NCBI RefSeq assembly: GCF_000821085.1
Contig: NZ_CCXR01000001.1
Location: 3,617,001 to 3,681,000 of the forward strand
Direction: 5' to 3'
From: Bacillus sp. B-jedd
GTDB taxonomy: Bacteria > Bacillota > Bacilli > Bacillales > Cytobacillaceae
Length of the DNA stretch: 64,000 nt
Within the stretch, counting starts at the first letter, position 1; each line of letters begins with the position of its first letter. Below, piece after piece: positions 24,601 through 31,419 of this stretch. Made by a program: the position numbers and the translations under genes. The notes below the pieces were generated by a model. That model did not search any database and had not been told where the DNA came from. It worked only from the letters and a program-made list of their open reading frames with translations.

Positions 24601-25424
24601 TTCGGATAATCACGCGCGACGCCCTTCGGGATGGTGTCCTTTGTGGGAGATTGATAGAGTATTTGCGTAATCGACGTCCCGCCGTACAAAACCCCCTTTG
24701 GCTCGGACGCGGTAATCGTAATCGTGTTGCCGATTTCAAGCAAATATCCTTCCTTGCCGAATGACGTATTCGCCTCATCCAGCGTCAGGAAAATGTCCCC
24801 GTTCGTCGGCTTCGTATCAACCTTGATGCGGACATCCTTGCCGAGCATATTTTTGAAATAATCCTGGATGACCTCAGCCGGCTCCCTCAGTTTCGCCTCA
24901 TTTTTCTTATCGATTATCAGTTTCGTAGAATTTTTGAAAAGATAATCCCCTTGCGAACCCTTCCACTCTCTTAAACCTGGAATCACATTCGGAACCGGAT
25001 TATCCCCTTTTTCCACACTGTACTTCCCTTTGACACTGATCGGAATGTCCTTTTCGGAAACCGCCGCATCCGCCGCGTCATCCTTATTCGTTACTTTATA
25101 TAAAACATTCACCTGCATGTCCGTCAGCGGCTCGTAGAAATTGAGATCCATCCCGATGATTTGCTTGTTGTCAGACCCGTAAAGCGAAACCTCGTATTTT
25201 GGATCAGGTGATTCTGGCAAAACTACCGCCTTTCCATTGCTGGAAATGTTCGGCTTGAGATGGCTGATCGCTTTCAGCACCTCTTTCGCACTGTTGAAAC
25301 TAGCCTGCGTCTTTGGGGCTTGGCTTTCCTCCGCAAAAACAGCCTGGCCACCCAGCAGGTTCACCAATAATAAACATACACAAAAAATACTCGTCAACAG
25401 CTTGTCCTTCTTAAATTGCCTCAT
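21666..25424 (-). CDS. Large secreted GH20 hexosaminidase with LamG and two CBM32 domains
   Basis: 1252 residues. The signal peptide (1-31) ends at AVFAEE. A GH20 N-terminal domain lies at about 155-265 and the catalytic barrel at about 275-640. The catalytic Asp-Glu pair is in HIGTDEYDKKY (D435, E436). This form, with MHINDFR before it, resembles lacto-N-biosidase-type and related GH20 enzymes more than plain HexA. A LamG-like domain (about 665-860) and two F5/8C/CBM32 domains (ATASSEYDSSQRASF, near 880; ATASTEYSSAQAARL, near 1095) bind glycans. No LPXTG or SLH anchor is present. It should release GlcNAc-containing units from host, fungal or peptidoglycan-like glycans. Confidence 0.9.
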   Translation of the reverse strand: MRQFKKDKLLTSIFCVCLLLVNLLGGQAVFAEESQAPKTQASFNSAKEVLKAISHLKPNISSNGKAVVLPESPDPKYEVSLYGSDNKQIIGMDLNFYEPLTDMQVNVLYKVTNKDDAADAAVSEKDIPISVKGKYSVEKGDNPVPNVIPGLREWKGSQGDYLFKNSTKLIIDKKNEAKLREPAEVIQDYFKNMLGKDVRIKVDTKPTNGDIFLTLDEANTSFGKEGYLLEIGNTITITASEPKGVLYGGTSITQILYQSPTKDTIPKGVARDYPKYEIRSGMIDVGRMYIPLEYVEEMTKYMAWFKLSEMHMHINDFRAGANYEAFRVESKKYPEINAKDGYYTQEEYIAYQKNMKKYGIDIVTEIDTPYHAESFRAVNPDLMRSSPRGYLDITTPEKRAIVYPFIESLLDEFLGKDINDPNRVFLSDQFHIGTDEYDKKYSEEMRDYTDHFINYVNDKGYRSRLWGSIGKNGFNGVTPVSSEATMNIWAPYWSDVKEMYDLGYDIINTNGTDLYIVPLGNAGFPDYLNIKAKYETFEVNKFLNTKSSGLGSAEMPLAHPQTKGAAVALWNDLTAYTGGLSSFDIFDRYKDAVMLIAEKTWYGEKTEGQNSDEFMERVKAVQHSSPLANPARFVESASHMVVKYDFEKVKGKRAVDLSGNGYDAVIHGGAVVDGKSGKALKLDGKSYLELPFQSVGFPYSVQFDIKLDKGSLTDATLFTGEDGSLYLNFNDTGKIGYERNEKTSDGSKTKFENYAFTHDYALPEEEWHHVILVGDNRETNLFVDGKKVSTSRQYNKLEGRSNDSSTFVLPVEKIGFGVKGTIDNLEIMNKGLENSLQKNLAIGQKATASSEYDSSQRASFMVDGNSGTRWSSNYRGKTEAQKDDEWIMIELDDSYDLNMVKIFWETARAKEYKLLASNDGVNFEEVHQFKLSSSDGSIDTINLKGVEAKYLKVDMDKRNTTYGYSIFEVEIYGNTGFEFGQKWIDEAEHLLNVVPEDASGAAERDGLLAAKDELKKYLAGEERDYFTFDVLVGKLLQKLDAFKVTISAPVNVAAGKTATASTEYSSAQAARLATDGNITTRWGSVYKGIPAEQIENQWLMVELGEAVDFDTVVIQWESARAAKYDLLVSNDGVNFEKVHSYTHDGSKRLADVIHVKDLNAKFVKVAMSKRATSYGYSIYELEVYSAKKASERLAEAKQLLAQPEDPAKQTARTELQKAVGDMEGYFTTPDKQPVNYHTLTKTLEEKIAAFKG

Positions 25425-25599
25425 TCTCTTCCTCCTTGAATTTTTAATATTCCGACTCTTTGACGCGAAATGGCTTGCTTTCCAGATTGATGGATAGTTT
25501 GTCAGTTTGGTTGAACGTTGAAGTGGTTATCCGGGGGCCTCTCAAATATATATCCAATTCATTCTACGTGCTCTTATTGAAACCTATGTATGACATAAA

Positions 25600-25665
25600 A
25601 TAAAAACAGGCAGAAAGCCGAAGGACTTTACTCTCATAGGGTCATCCTTCGTTCCGCCCGCGAAC
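25600..25665 (-). terminator. Strong hairpin with T tract ahead of the GH20 gene
   Basis: On the minus strand, GGCGGAACGAAGGA pairs with TCCTTCGGCTTTCTGCC, followed by TGTTTTTATTTT. It lies about 175 bp before the GH20 start, so it could attenuate GH20 transcription or end a short separate transcript carrying the 22-codon frame just upstream. Confidence 0.55.
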
Positions 25666-25702
25666 CTTTCCATTCAACCAGTAAAAAGCAAACCATATAC
25701 AT
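25634..25702 (-). CDS. 22-residue open frame with perfect ribosome site (leader peptide or small toxin?)
   Basis: GGAGGTG lies 7-8 bp before the ATG at 25702. The frame reads MYMVCFLLVEWKGSRAERRM and ends in TL-stop inside the loop of the strong terminator that follows. The first half is hydrophobic and the second half basic, as in some type I toxins and leader peptides. There is no known family. The ribosome site and the overlap with a terminator are the only evidence that it is translated. Confidence 0.35.
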   Translation of the reverse strand: MYMVCFLLVEWKGSRAERRMTL

Positions 25703-25855
25703 TTATGGTAACACCTCCATTTTTGAAAAACAAAGGATTTTATGGTTAATGCTGGAATTGGGTATAAACTACTATATTTTATGATCACTAGTTTTCAACC
25801 GAAACATCATATGCTTCGTCTAATAATTACAAAGGAAAAATCGAGGGTGGTGCAG

Positions 25856-26423
25856 GTGGACAAAGAAAAGTTTTTGAACGATATGATGGGTCGTTATGGT
25901 ACCGCTATCCTTCATCTGGCTTACACTTTTTGCCAGGAATAGGCAGACCGCCGAGGATCTCTCCCAGGAGATTTTCATTAAATGCTATGAAAAGCTGGAT
26001 GGATTCCGGGGGGAAGCGGGCATTCAGACGTGGCTGTACCGGATTGCCGTGAACCATTGCAAGGATTATGTGAAGAGCTGGCATTACCGGAAAGTCCATG
26101 CCAGTGAAATGATTGCCTCTTTGATGCCAGGCAAGCAGGATGGCGCGGAATCTGAGTACTTTGTTAGAGCGGAACAGGATGAACTGATTGAAGCAGTCTT
26201 CCGGCTCCCGTTGAAATACAAGGAAGTGATTGTCCTCGCCTATTTCCATGACCTGACGATGAAGGAAATCAGTGAGGTGTGCGACGTGAATATCAATACT
26301 GTCAAATCGAGGGCCGCCAAAGCAAAGGATTTGTTAAAGCAACAACTTTCGGAAAGGGGTGGAATGAATGGAGGAAAAATTACGGGAGGCAAAGACGAAA
26401 ATGCTCAAGGGAGAATTGGCTGA
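25856..26423 (+). pseudogene. ECF sigma factor gene with a +1 frameshift
   Basis: The start is the GTG at 25856 (GAGGGTGG upstream). The first frame reads VDKEKFLNDMMGRYGTAILHLAYTFCQE and stops at TAG 25940-25942. The remainder continues one base later as RQTAEDLSQEIFIKCYEKLDGF, giving a complete region 2 and, later, region 4 (LPLKYKEVIVLAYFHDLTMKEIS, NINTVKSRAAKAK). Skipping one base at CAG-GAA-T-AGG restores a normal ECF sigma. It may be a mutation, a sequencing error or a programmed +1 shift; the site does not resemble the prfB signal. The anti-sigma gene overlaps its 3' end by 56 bp and is intact. Confidence 0.75.
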
Positions 26424-27237
26424 CCTTACTTTTACCGACGAGATGAAACAGCGAGTACTGGCTTCATCCTATGGGAAAAGGCAAAAACTTTATTTTGGCA
26501 AAAAAATAATCCCTTCACTCATCAGTGCTGCCCTCGTCATGCTTTTCTTCGCGGGGATGTACGAATTCGTCATCATCCCGAACCTTGGAGGGAGCCAGCA
26601 TGGACCAACTGGGGATGTCGGCAGCGAGGAAGGAGTTCCTGATGGACAGGAACAGCCTGATCCACAACCGGATGGACAGGAGGCCATTTTGCCGGACGAC
26701 ACTGAACATGAAGCCGATCTGCCAGATACGAACGATGGACTGCCAGCCAGCGAGGATGGAGGAAGCGTTGAAACAGATGACATCGGCACAGTGATTGAGG
26801 AACCAGAGACAGATACTGTCCAGCCAGAGCCCGAAAAGCCTGACGTGATGGCGATGACTAAAAAATTCAGAGATGAAATAAAGTCCCTTTTCCATTTGGA
26901 TCGCTTTACACCAGAGCCGGAATATAAGGCAAAACACGCGGCTACTAAAGAGGAGTTTTTCCGCCCACTTGAAAAAATGGCCGATCCAAAGTTCTTTGAT
27001 TACTTGCTTTATCGATTCCTTAAAGAAACCAGTGACGGGGTCTACCTCCAGCCGCAGGATGGGCCGTTATACTTTGAAGAGGATCAACCATACGAAACGC
27101 AAAAACTGGCCGACACAAAATACCAGATGATCCAACGGCTTGACACGGATATGTACGGGCCAAATTATACCATCACTGTCACAGTCAACTATATTGGCGG
27201 CAAGTGGATCATAACCGATATCCATATGGATTATTGA
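26368..27237 (+). CDS. Membrane protein, probable anti-sigma partner of the frameshifted sigma
   Basis: 289 residues. A short cytoplasmic head (1-45, KGELADLTFTDEMKQRVLAS) leads to one membrane helix (IIPSLISAALVMLFFAGMYEFV). A long acidic Pro/Asp/Glu-rich linker (about 75-165) follows, then a small C-terminal domain ending in VTVNYIGGKWIITDIHMDY, reminiscent of extracellular DUF-type beta domains. No Cys/His zinc finger is present. AAGGGGTGGAATGA precedes the ATG, inside the sigma gene, so expression is coupled. The linker would reach through the cell wall. Confidence 0.65.
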   Translation: MEEKLREAKTKMLKGELADLTFTDEMKQRVLASSYGKRQKLYFGKKIIPSLISAALVMLFFAGMYEFVIIPNLGGSQHGPTGDVGSEEGVPDGQEQPDPQPDGQEAILPDDTEHEADLPDTNDGLPASEDGGSVETDDIGTVIEEPETDTVQPEPEKPDVMAMTKKFRDEIKSLFHLDRFTPEPEYKAKHAATKEEFFRPLEKMADPKFFDYLLYRFLKETSDGVYLQPQDGPLYFEEDQPYETQKLADTKYQMIQRLDTDMYGPNYTITVTVNYIGGKWIITDIHMDY

Positions 27238-27254
27238 TGAACTGCATTCAGTCT

Positions 27255-27297
27255 CGCCCCGTAAAGGACCTTTTTATCTATGGCTCCTCTACGGGGG
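27255..27297 (+). terminator. Terminator after the sigma/anti-sigma pair
   Basis: CCCCGTA and TACGGGG form the stem with a 28-nt loop, followed by TTTCTAATTTT. Confidence 0.5.
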
Positions 27298-27392
27298 TTT
27301 CTAATTTTATGAGCTTATATGTTTTTGGAAAAAAATTATTCTGGTATGACATACCTAAACATCTATCTTATTACTGTTTTCGCATATTGGAA

Positions 27393-27629
27393 TCAAAGCA
27401 TTTGATATGCCGCATAAAAAAGACCGGCGGCCGCAGCAAGGCAAAGTAGTTTGGTTACCCAGAAAGGCAATAAATCGAGTACAAAAAGAAAGGCCGTAGC
27501 AACCAGTTCAAATAGGATTGAATCGCCAGAAAAACCCGAATCCGACGCCAACTGTCCATGATGCCTTTTCCGATAAAAAACGCCAACAAGCAAAAACACC
27601 ACACCAAAAACTCCCGGTATCGCCCACAT
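27393..27629 (-). CDS. Small membrane protein, unknown
   Basis: 78 residues with two to three membrane segments (IPGVFGVVFLLVGVFY; ILFELVATAFLFVLDLLPFWV; LLCLAAAAGLFYAAY). GGGGAGAG is placed before the ATG at 27629. No family recognised. It lies between a + strand terminator and a REP-like repeat. Confidence 0.5.
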   Translation of the reverse strand: MWAIPGVFGVVFLLVGVFYRKRHHGQLASDSGFSGDSILFELVATAFLFVLDLLPFWVTKLLCLAAAAGLFYAAYQML

Positions 27630-27726
27630 CCCCAGCAACTCTCCCCTTAAATAATTCCTAAATCAAATTTTAGTATAAATAACAAGCAACCAATAAAACC
27701 AAATATGAACTCTATCCAACACTCTT

Positions 27727-27766
27727 GAAGCAGGGACGGTTCTACTGCTTCATTCGATTCACGCGA
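27727..27766. repeat. Dispersed REP-like element, copy 7 (left arm only)
   Basis: GAAGCAGGGACGGTTCTACTG and CTTCATTCG match the left arm of the other copies; the right arm is missing. Confidence 0.6.
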
Positions 27767-27881
27767 GAAGTTGTGATGTTGACTTCTTTCTCGTTTTTTT
27801 GAATTTTACGAAATCTGGATATTCAATAGGTGAAATATGGTTTATACTTTTTTCAAACAGGCTTTTTACGGGGGGTGGAGA

Positions 27882-28100
27882 ATGAAGAATTTAATTGGGT
27901 TTTTCTATGAAAAGAGAGAACCGTGGAATAAGTTTCAATCGCTAATTATGGTCTGGGTTTATTTAACACTCGCCGTTGTCCTATTTCGCTGGCTGGGTTT
28001 CCTCCCGGATTTTGTTGCCGATATCGCGATGGGAATCATGGTTGCCTTGGTTCTTTGCACCGCAGCCGCGCAATCTTTCGCCCGCAAAAGAAGACGCTAA
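27882..28100 (+). CDS. Small two-span membrane protein, unknown
   Basis: 72 residues. The soluble head (LIGFFYEKREPWNKFQ) is followed by two helices (IMVWVYLTLAVVLFRWLGF and FVADIAMGIMVALVLCTAAA) and a basic tail (RKRRR). GGGGGGTGGAGA lies directly before the ATG at 27882, so the earlier in-frame Met is not used. No family recognised. Confidence 0.55.
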   Translation: MKNLIGFFYEKREPWNKFQSLIMVWVYLTLAVVLFRWLGFLPDFVADIAMGIMVALVLCTAAAQSFARKRRR

Positions 28101-28176
28101 CTGTATTGAATTTGCTACATACTTCTGACGAAATGAGAAGTAAAGTCGCGATATTCCATAAAACTTTTCAAGAATG

Positions 28177-28219
28177 TTAAAGGTTTGTTCATAGTTTGTT
28201 AATATTTTCACAGTATTAT
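28177..28219 (+). promoter_or_regulatory. Activator-type promoter with three 11-bp direct repeats (RNA B)
   Basis: TTAAAG (28177), TTCATA (28188) and TTAATA (28199) are spaced 11 bp apart, then 9 bp, then TATTAT at 28214-28219. Confidence 0.65.
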
Positions 28220-28223
28220 AAAT

Positions 28224-28311
28224 GAGTATGAAGGAAACCTCGACCCTTCATACGTACTCCCCCTTTAATCCATAGATCCTTAAAGTCCGGCCTCGTGCCG
28301 GATATTTTTTT
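28224..28311 (+). ncRNA. Small RNA candidate, C-rich family member B
   Basis: The hairpin GTATGAAGG (28226-28234) with CCTTCATAC (28245-28253) is followed by a run of five C, TTTAATCC, and the terminator TCCGGC-CTCGT-GCCGGA (28286-28302) with a T run. No open frame with a ribosome site is present. It lies 110 bp upstream of RNA C, so the two form a tandem pair. Confidence 0.7.
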
Positions 28312-28377
28312 GCCCAGATGCCTCACATCTTGATTTGCTTTCTATTTTTAAGAAATCTCTCCAAAATTTGCGTGAAT

Positions 28378-28420
28378 TTTACATAAAGTTCATATAGCGT
28401 TCATATTCGCGCTGTAGGCT
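28378..28420 (+). promoter_or_regulatory. Activator-type promoter with three 11-bp direct repeats (RNA C)
   Basis: TTTACA (28378), TTCATA (28389) and TTCATA (28400) are spaced 11 bp apart, then 9 bp, then a weak -10 (TAGGCT, 28415-28420), as expected where an activator is needed. Confidence 0.65.
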
Positions 28421-28423
28421 AGA

Positions 28424-28511
28424 GGTATGAAAAGAACCCCACTTTTCATACCCCCCAAAGATAAAGCTATTCACCTCTTGTTTGTTCCGGCCAAAGTGCC
28501 GGGCTTTTTTT
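28424..28511 (+). ncRNA. Small RNA candidate, C-rich family member C
   Basis: The hairpin GGTATGAAAAG (28424-28434) with CTTTTCATACC (28442-28452) ends in six C, then AAAGATAAAGC. The terminator is CCGGC-CAAAGT-GCCGG with seven T (28487-28511). It shares hairpin ends (GTATGAA/TTCATAC), C run and terminator core with A and B. Confidence 0.7.
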
Positions 28512-28626
28512 ATATCGGAGGTACTATCTGTCTCCAACACTTATCCGCACTGAAATATCTACTGTCCCCCTCCTATTATCAAATTCATTCACCTCGATGA
28601 AATATATTTCGATATCCGTTAGAAGC

Positions 28627-28650
28627 AACGGAACCGTCCCCTTGCTTCAC
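28627..28650. repeat. Dispersed REP-like element, copy 8 (right arm only)
   Basis: CGGAACCGTCCCCTTGCTTCA matches the right arm of the family. Confidence 0.55.
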
Positions 28651-28694
28651 TAATTTCCCTTTCCGCCGGGCATGATAAGTCAAGGGGTGATCAG

Positions 28695-28829
28695 ATGGCA
28701 AGGTTGAAGAAGGATCCTTCGGAGGCTGGTGTGAGTGCGGCTAGTGTGAAGGGGAATGCTGGCCCGCATAATATCCGGCACCAGAAGAATAAGGTCAATA
28801 GCCAGAATAACCAGTTTAAGAAGCAGTAA
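28695..28829 (+). CDS. 44-residue basic hydrophilic protein, possible minor spore protein
   Basis: The frame MARLKKDPSEAGVSAASVKG ends in QNNQFKKQ. It is rich in Lys, Asn, Gln and Ala, with no hydrophobic core, like the minor small acid-soluble spore proteins, although I cannot match a named Ssp. AAGGGGTG sits before the ATG and a terminator follows within 5 bp. Its codon use and signals look real. Confidence 0.55.
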   Translation: MARLKKDPSEAGVSAASVKGNAGPHNIRHQKNKVNSQNNQFKKQ

Positions 28830-28832
28830 TCG

Positions 28833-28857
28833 AAGGGCGCCCGTCGTGGGTGCCTTT
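28833..28857 (+). terminator. Terminator of the 44-residue protein gene
   Basis: AAGGGCGCCC-GTCGT-GGGTGCCTTT. Confidence 0.65.
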
Positions 28858-28968
28858 CTGTTTTCATGGCCTATGGAACAGGACAAATTTTAGCTGTAAC
28901 ATCCCCTACAACAGAGTTACAATGAAGGAAAGTCTATTTTTACGAAAGAAAAAGTTGGAGGGGTTGAA

Positions 28969-29166
28969 ATGGCTGCGAAAATTTGTCCGCTTTGCAGGGA
29001 GGAAAATGGCTGCATGTCCGGCAAAAACGAAAATTGCTGGTGCACCGCCGAAGAATTTCCGCGCGGAATTTTCGAACTGGTCCCCGAGGAAAGCCTCCAC
29101 AGGGATTGTATTTGCAAAAAATGCCTGGAAAAATATAAAGAGGAATCCGGCGGAGTCAGCGTTTAA
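28969..29166 (+). CDS. Cysteine-rich CWC-type small protein
   Basis: 65 residues with seven Cys: ICPLCREENGCM, NCWCTAEEFP and the C-terminal CICKKCLEKY. This is the cysteine-rich CWC family, a small zinc-binding module (the NCWC core gives it its name) of unknown function. GGAGGGG precedes the ATG. A terminator hairpin follows the stop. Confidence 0.8.
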   Translation: MAAKICPLCREENGCMSGKNENCWCTAEEFPRGIFELVPEESLHRDCICKKCLEKYKEESGGVSV

Positions 29167-29174
29167 AAACGAAC

Positions 29175-29205
29175 AAGGAACCGCCTATCTTGAGGAGGTT
29201 CCTTT
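29175..29205 (+). terminator. Terminator of the CWC protein gene
   Basis: AAGGAACCGCCT-ATCTTG-AGGAGGTTCCTT followed by TT. Confidence 0.65.
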
Positions 29206-29361
29206 TAGTGTGGACGTCTATTTTACAAAATGGAGGATTGAAGATAATACGGCTCACCTTTTTGCAAAATGAATAACCCAGGGTGTAGCTTGTGCATTAA
29301 TTTGTCTTCAGCACTGTTCCTTTTTGCAAAAATCACCTTCAAACGTTCCAAGGATTAGGCA

Positions 29362-29880
29362 TTACTCCCCCTTTACCAAGCTTTCAATCGTTTTTAAGTG
29401 GTTTCTTTTGCCGAGAACCCTATAGCTATTAATATGATTTTCATCTAAATCGATATAAACCTTCTCTGTACTAAAATGTTTCTCCCCTATTTGGTTCCGT
29501 ACAATCATCTCAAGATAATAATCCATATCAAAGGGTTTTACCTTCGGGTCTTTTTTCAGATTCACATCCGATAAATCCGCCAAAATCAGGTCAATTTCAT
29601 TCTTATTCTCAACAGTGATGCTTTCCCTGTCCCCCACGTGAATCACAACACTTTGCACATCCGTCTTTTCATTCAGCTGCTTGGAATAAAGCTCCGCAAA
29701 TGAAGTATATTGCGTCAAACTGAGGAGAATGGCGACCACAATCGCCAGGCACCCTACCGTATTAATTAAGGCGACCCTCTTTTTGACAAAAATACTCGCC
29801 ACCAATGTTACAAGGCCAATCAACACACAAAGCAGGATGATCATAAAATACCGCAACGCAAAATCGATTAGTAATTCCAT
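29362..29880 (-). CDS. Membrane protein with extracytoplasmic domain, unknown
   Basis: 172 residues. Two N-terminal membrane helices (YFMIILLCVLIGLVTLVASIF and INTVGCLAIVVAILLSLTQY) are followed by a soluble domain of about 110 residues with SVVIHVGDRESITVENKNEIDLILADLSD and EKVYIDLDENHINSYRVLGKRNHL. The second part looks like a small beta-rich domain seen in Bacillus lipoproteins. AAAGGGG precedes the ATG. No known family. Monocistronic. Confidence 0.5.
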   Translation of the reverse strand: MELLIDFALRYFMIILLCVLIGLVTLVASIFVKKRVALINTVGCLAIVVAILLSLTQYTSFAELYSKQLNEKTDVQSVVIHVGDRESITVENKNEIDLILADLSDVNLKKDPKVKPFDMDYYLEMIVRNQIGEKHFSTEKVYIDLDENHINSYRVLGKRNHLKTIESLVKGE

Positions 29881-30055
29881 CCCCCGACCCCTTTGTAAAA
29901 TTTTCTCATCTACGTTAACAATACAACTTCAGCTAATATTCTGTAAACTAAACATTTCCACATTTTCCCTTACACTTTGTGATTAAGTTGCATAAATCGC
30001 GCTGATTGGTGGGATGTTATGGGTGCAGGAATATTTTGCACAGGAGGTTTGAACG

Positions 30056-30334
30056 ATGCAACAGCAGCAGAATCAAGGTATGCAGAACCAGCAGTATATG
30101 CAGCAGCCGCCGAATGTATTGTCGGGCAAGGATGAATTGTATTTGACAGACATGCTGACGTGGAATCTTATGGCGGCAAAAAAGGCGCATTTTTACGCGC
30201 AGCATTGCCAAATTGAATCAATGCGTGCAGAAGCCGAGAAGGTTGGCCAAATGCACCAGCGCCACTACGAGAAAATCCTTGGCCACCTGAGCGCCCACGA
30301 GAACCAAAATGCGCAGCAGTACATGCAGCAGTAG
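30056..30334 (+). CDS. CotF-family spore coat protein
   Basis: 92 residues with a Gln/Asn/Met-rich head (QQQQNQGMQNQQYM) and a CotF-type helical segment (DELYLTDMLTWNLMAAKKAHFYAQHC, then HQRHYEKILGHL). CotF domains are ferritin-like helical hairpins found in spore coat proteins. CAGGAGG is ideally placed. It lies 12 bp before a second CotF-type gene in one operon. Confidence 0.85.
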   Translation: MQQQQNQGMQNQQYMQQPPNVLSGKDELYLTDMLTWNLMAAKKAHFYAQHCQIESMRAEAEKVGQMHQRHYEKILGHLSAHENQNAQQYMQQ

Positions 30335-30346
30335 GAGGAACGAACG

Positions 30347-30682
30347 ATGAACAACAATTCCATTTCGAACCCGGCGACGCAGGTTGAAAAGAACCCGTCG
30401 ATGAACGACCGCGATTTCATCAATGATTTGCTTGCGACTGAAAAGTATATGACGCACGGATATGATGTGTTTTTGAACGAGGCGAGCCACATGGGCTTGT
30501 ACAATGATGTACTTGAAATGTACACTGAAACGCAGAACCTGCAGCGCCACTTGTACAACGTGATGTTCCAGGAAGGCTGGTACAAAGTCGAGCCGGCCCA
30601 GGCGCAATCCTTGCAAAAGAAAGCCCAGCAGTTCTCCGGCTATCGCGAGCAGCTGCCGTATGGCGGAGGGCAAGTGCAATAA
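30347..30682 (+). CDS. CotF-family spore coat protein
   Basis: 111 residues with the CotF domain DRDFINDLLATEKYMTHGYDVFLNEASHMGLYNDVLEMYTET followed by QRHLYNVMFQEGWYKVE, and a short Gly-rich tail. GTAGGAGG precedes the ATG. It is co-transcribed with the preceding CotF gene and ends in a terminator. Confidence 0.85.
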   Translation: MNNNSISNPATQVEKNPSMNDRDFINDLLATEKYMTHGYDVFLNEASHMGLYNDVLEMYTETQNLQRHLYNVMFQEGWYKVEPAQAQSLQKKAQQFSGYREQLPYGGGQVQ

Positions 30683-30702
30683 GCATCAGGCCATCAAAAG
30701 TC

Positions 30703-30728
30703 AGCCTCCCGGCAGCGGGAGGCTTAAT
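30703..30728 (+). terminator. Terminator of the cotF-like operon
   Basis: AGCCTCCCG-CAG-CGGGAGGCT followed by TAATTT. Confidence 0.65.
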
Positions 30729-30769
30729 TTATGTATGGATTCCGGCGTTCAACTGTCCGCCCGCCTCCG

Positions 30770-31030
30770 TTACTCAATTCCAAACGTTTTCAGCTGGATT
30801 AAAATATTCTGGTTCGTAAGCTTATTCGCCAGCAGCTGCTTGAATCGAACCGTGCGCGTTTTATCGTCGGCGCGGAGTTTCTCCAATTCCTTTTCCAGCT
30901 CAAGCTGCTGGGAAAGCAAAGCCTCATGGAAGTTTTCGAATTGTGCCAGCCTGTCGATTACATCCTGATCAAAGTTGCCCGCATTGGTGAGATGAAATTT
31001 TTTGCCGTCTGAACTAGTTAATCTCTTCAT
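30770..31030 (-). CDS. Small coiled-coil protein, unknown
   Basis: 86 residues, strongly charged, with a heptad-like core (DRLAQFENFHEALLSQQLELEKELEKLR). The C-terminus LANKLTNQNILIQLKTFGIE resembles small helical proteins of Bacillus. AAGGAG lies before the ATG. It is not related to known families I recall. The 51-bp arrays begin about 70 bp upstream of it. Confidence 0.55.
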   Translation of the reverse strand: MKRLTSSDGKKFHLTNAGNFDQDVIDRLAQFENFHEALLSQQLELEKELEKLRADDKTRTVRFKQLLANKLTNQNILIQLKTFGIE

Positions 31031-31105
31031 TTACTTTTGCTCCTTCTTTTCAAAATCTACTTTTGTCGCAGAAAATGGAGGATCAACAGGACACCCTTCT
31101 TATTG

Positions 31106-31417
31106 GCGACCGTAACCTTGAATACTGACACGTTGCGGGCGACAACAAGCTCCATTGACGACCCTAACTCCTAATACCGATATGCTACGGGCGACAACAA
31201 ATCCCATTGGCGACCCTAACCTTGAAACCGATACGCTACGGGCGACAACAAGCTCCATTGACGACCGTAACCTTGAAAACCGATACGCTACGGGCGACAA
31301 TAAGCTCCATTGACGACCCTAACTCCTAATACCGATATGCTACGGGCGACATCAAATCCCATTGGCGACCGTAACCTTGAAAAACGATACGCTACGGGCG
31401 ACAATAAGCCCCATTGA
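31106..31417. repeat. Intergenic tandem array, 6 units of 51-53 bp (array 2a)
   Basis: Unit starts fall at 31106, 31158, 31210, 31261, 31313 and 31365. Typical ends are ATTGACGACCGTA and TACGGGCGACAAT, which are nearly reverse complements (11 of 13). Units differ mainly in the short loop and in an A run, which explains the 1-2 bp length changes. Related in sequence to the 59.9-kb array. Confidence 0.85.
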
Positions 31418-31419
31418 TG

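Noticed and set aside
24072..24764. 230-codon frame on the plus strand inside the GH20 gene
   Set aside because: Antisense shadow of the catalytic domain without start signals.
25594..25690. c-di-GMP riboswitch upstream of the GH20 gene
   Set aside because: The conserved GEMM core and its tetraloop receptor are missing; only a terminator-like hairpin is seen.
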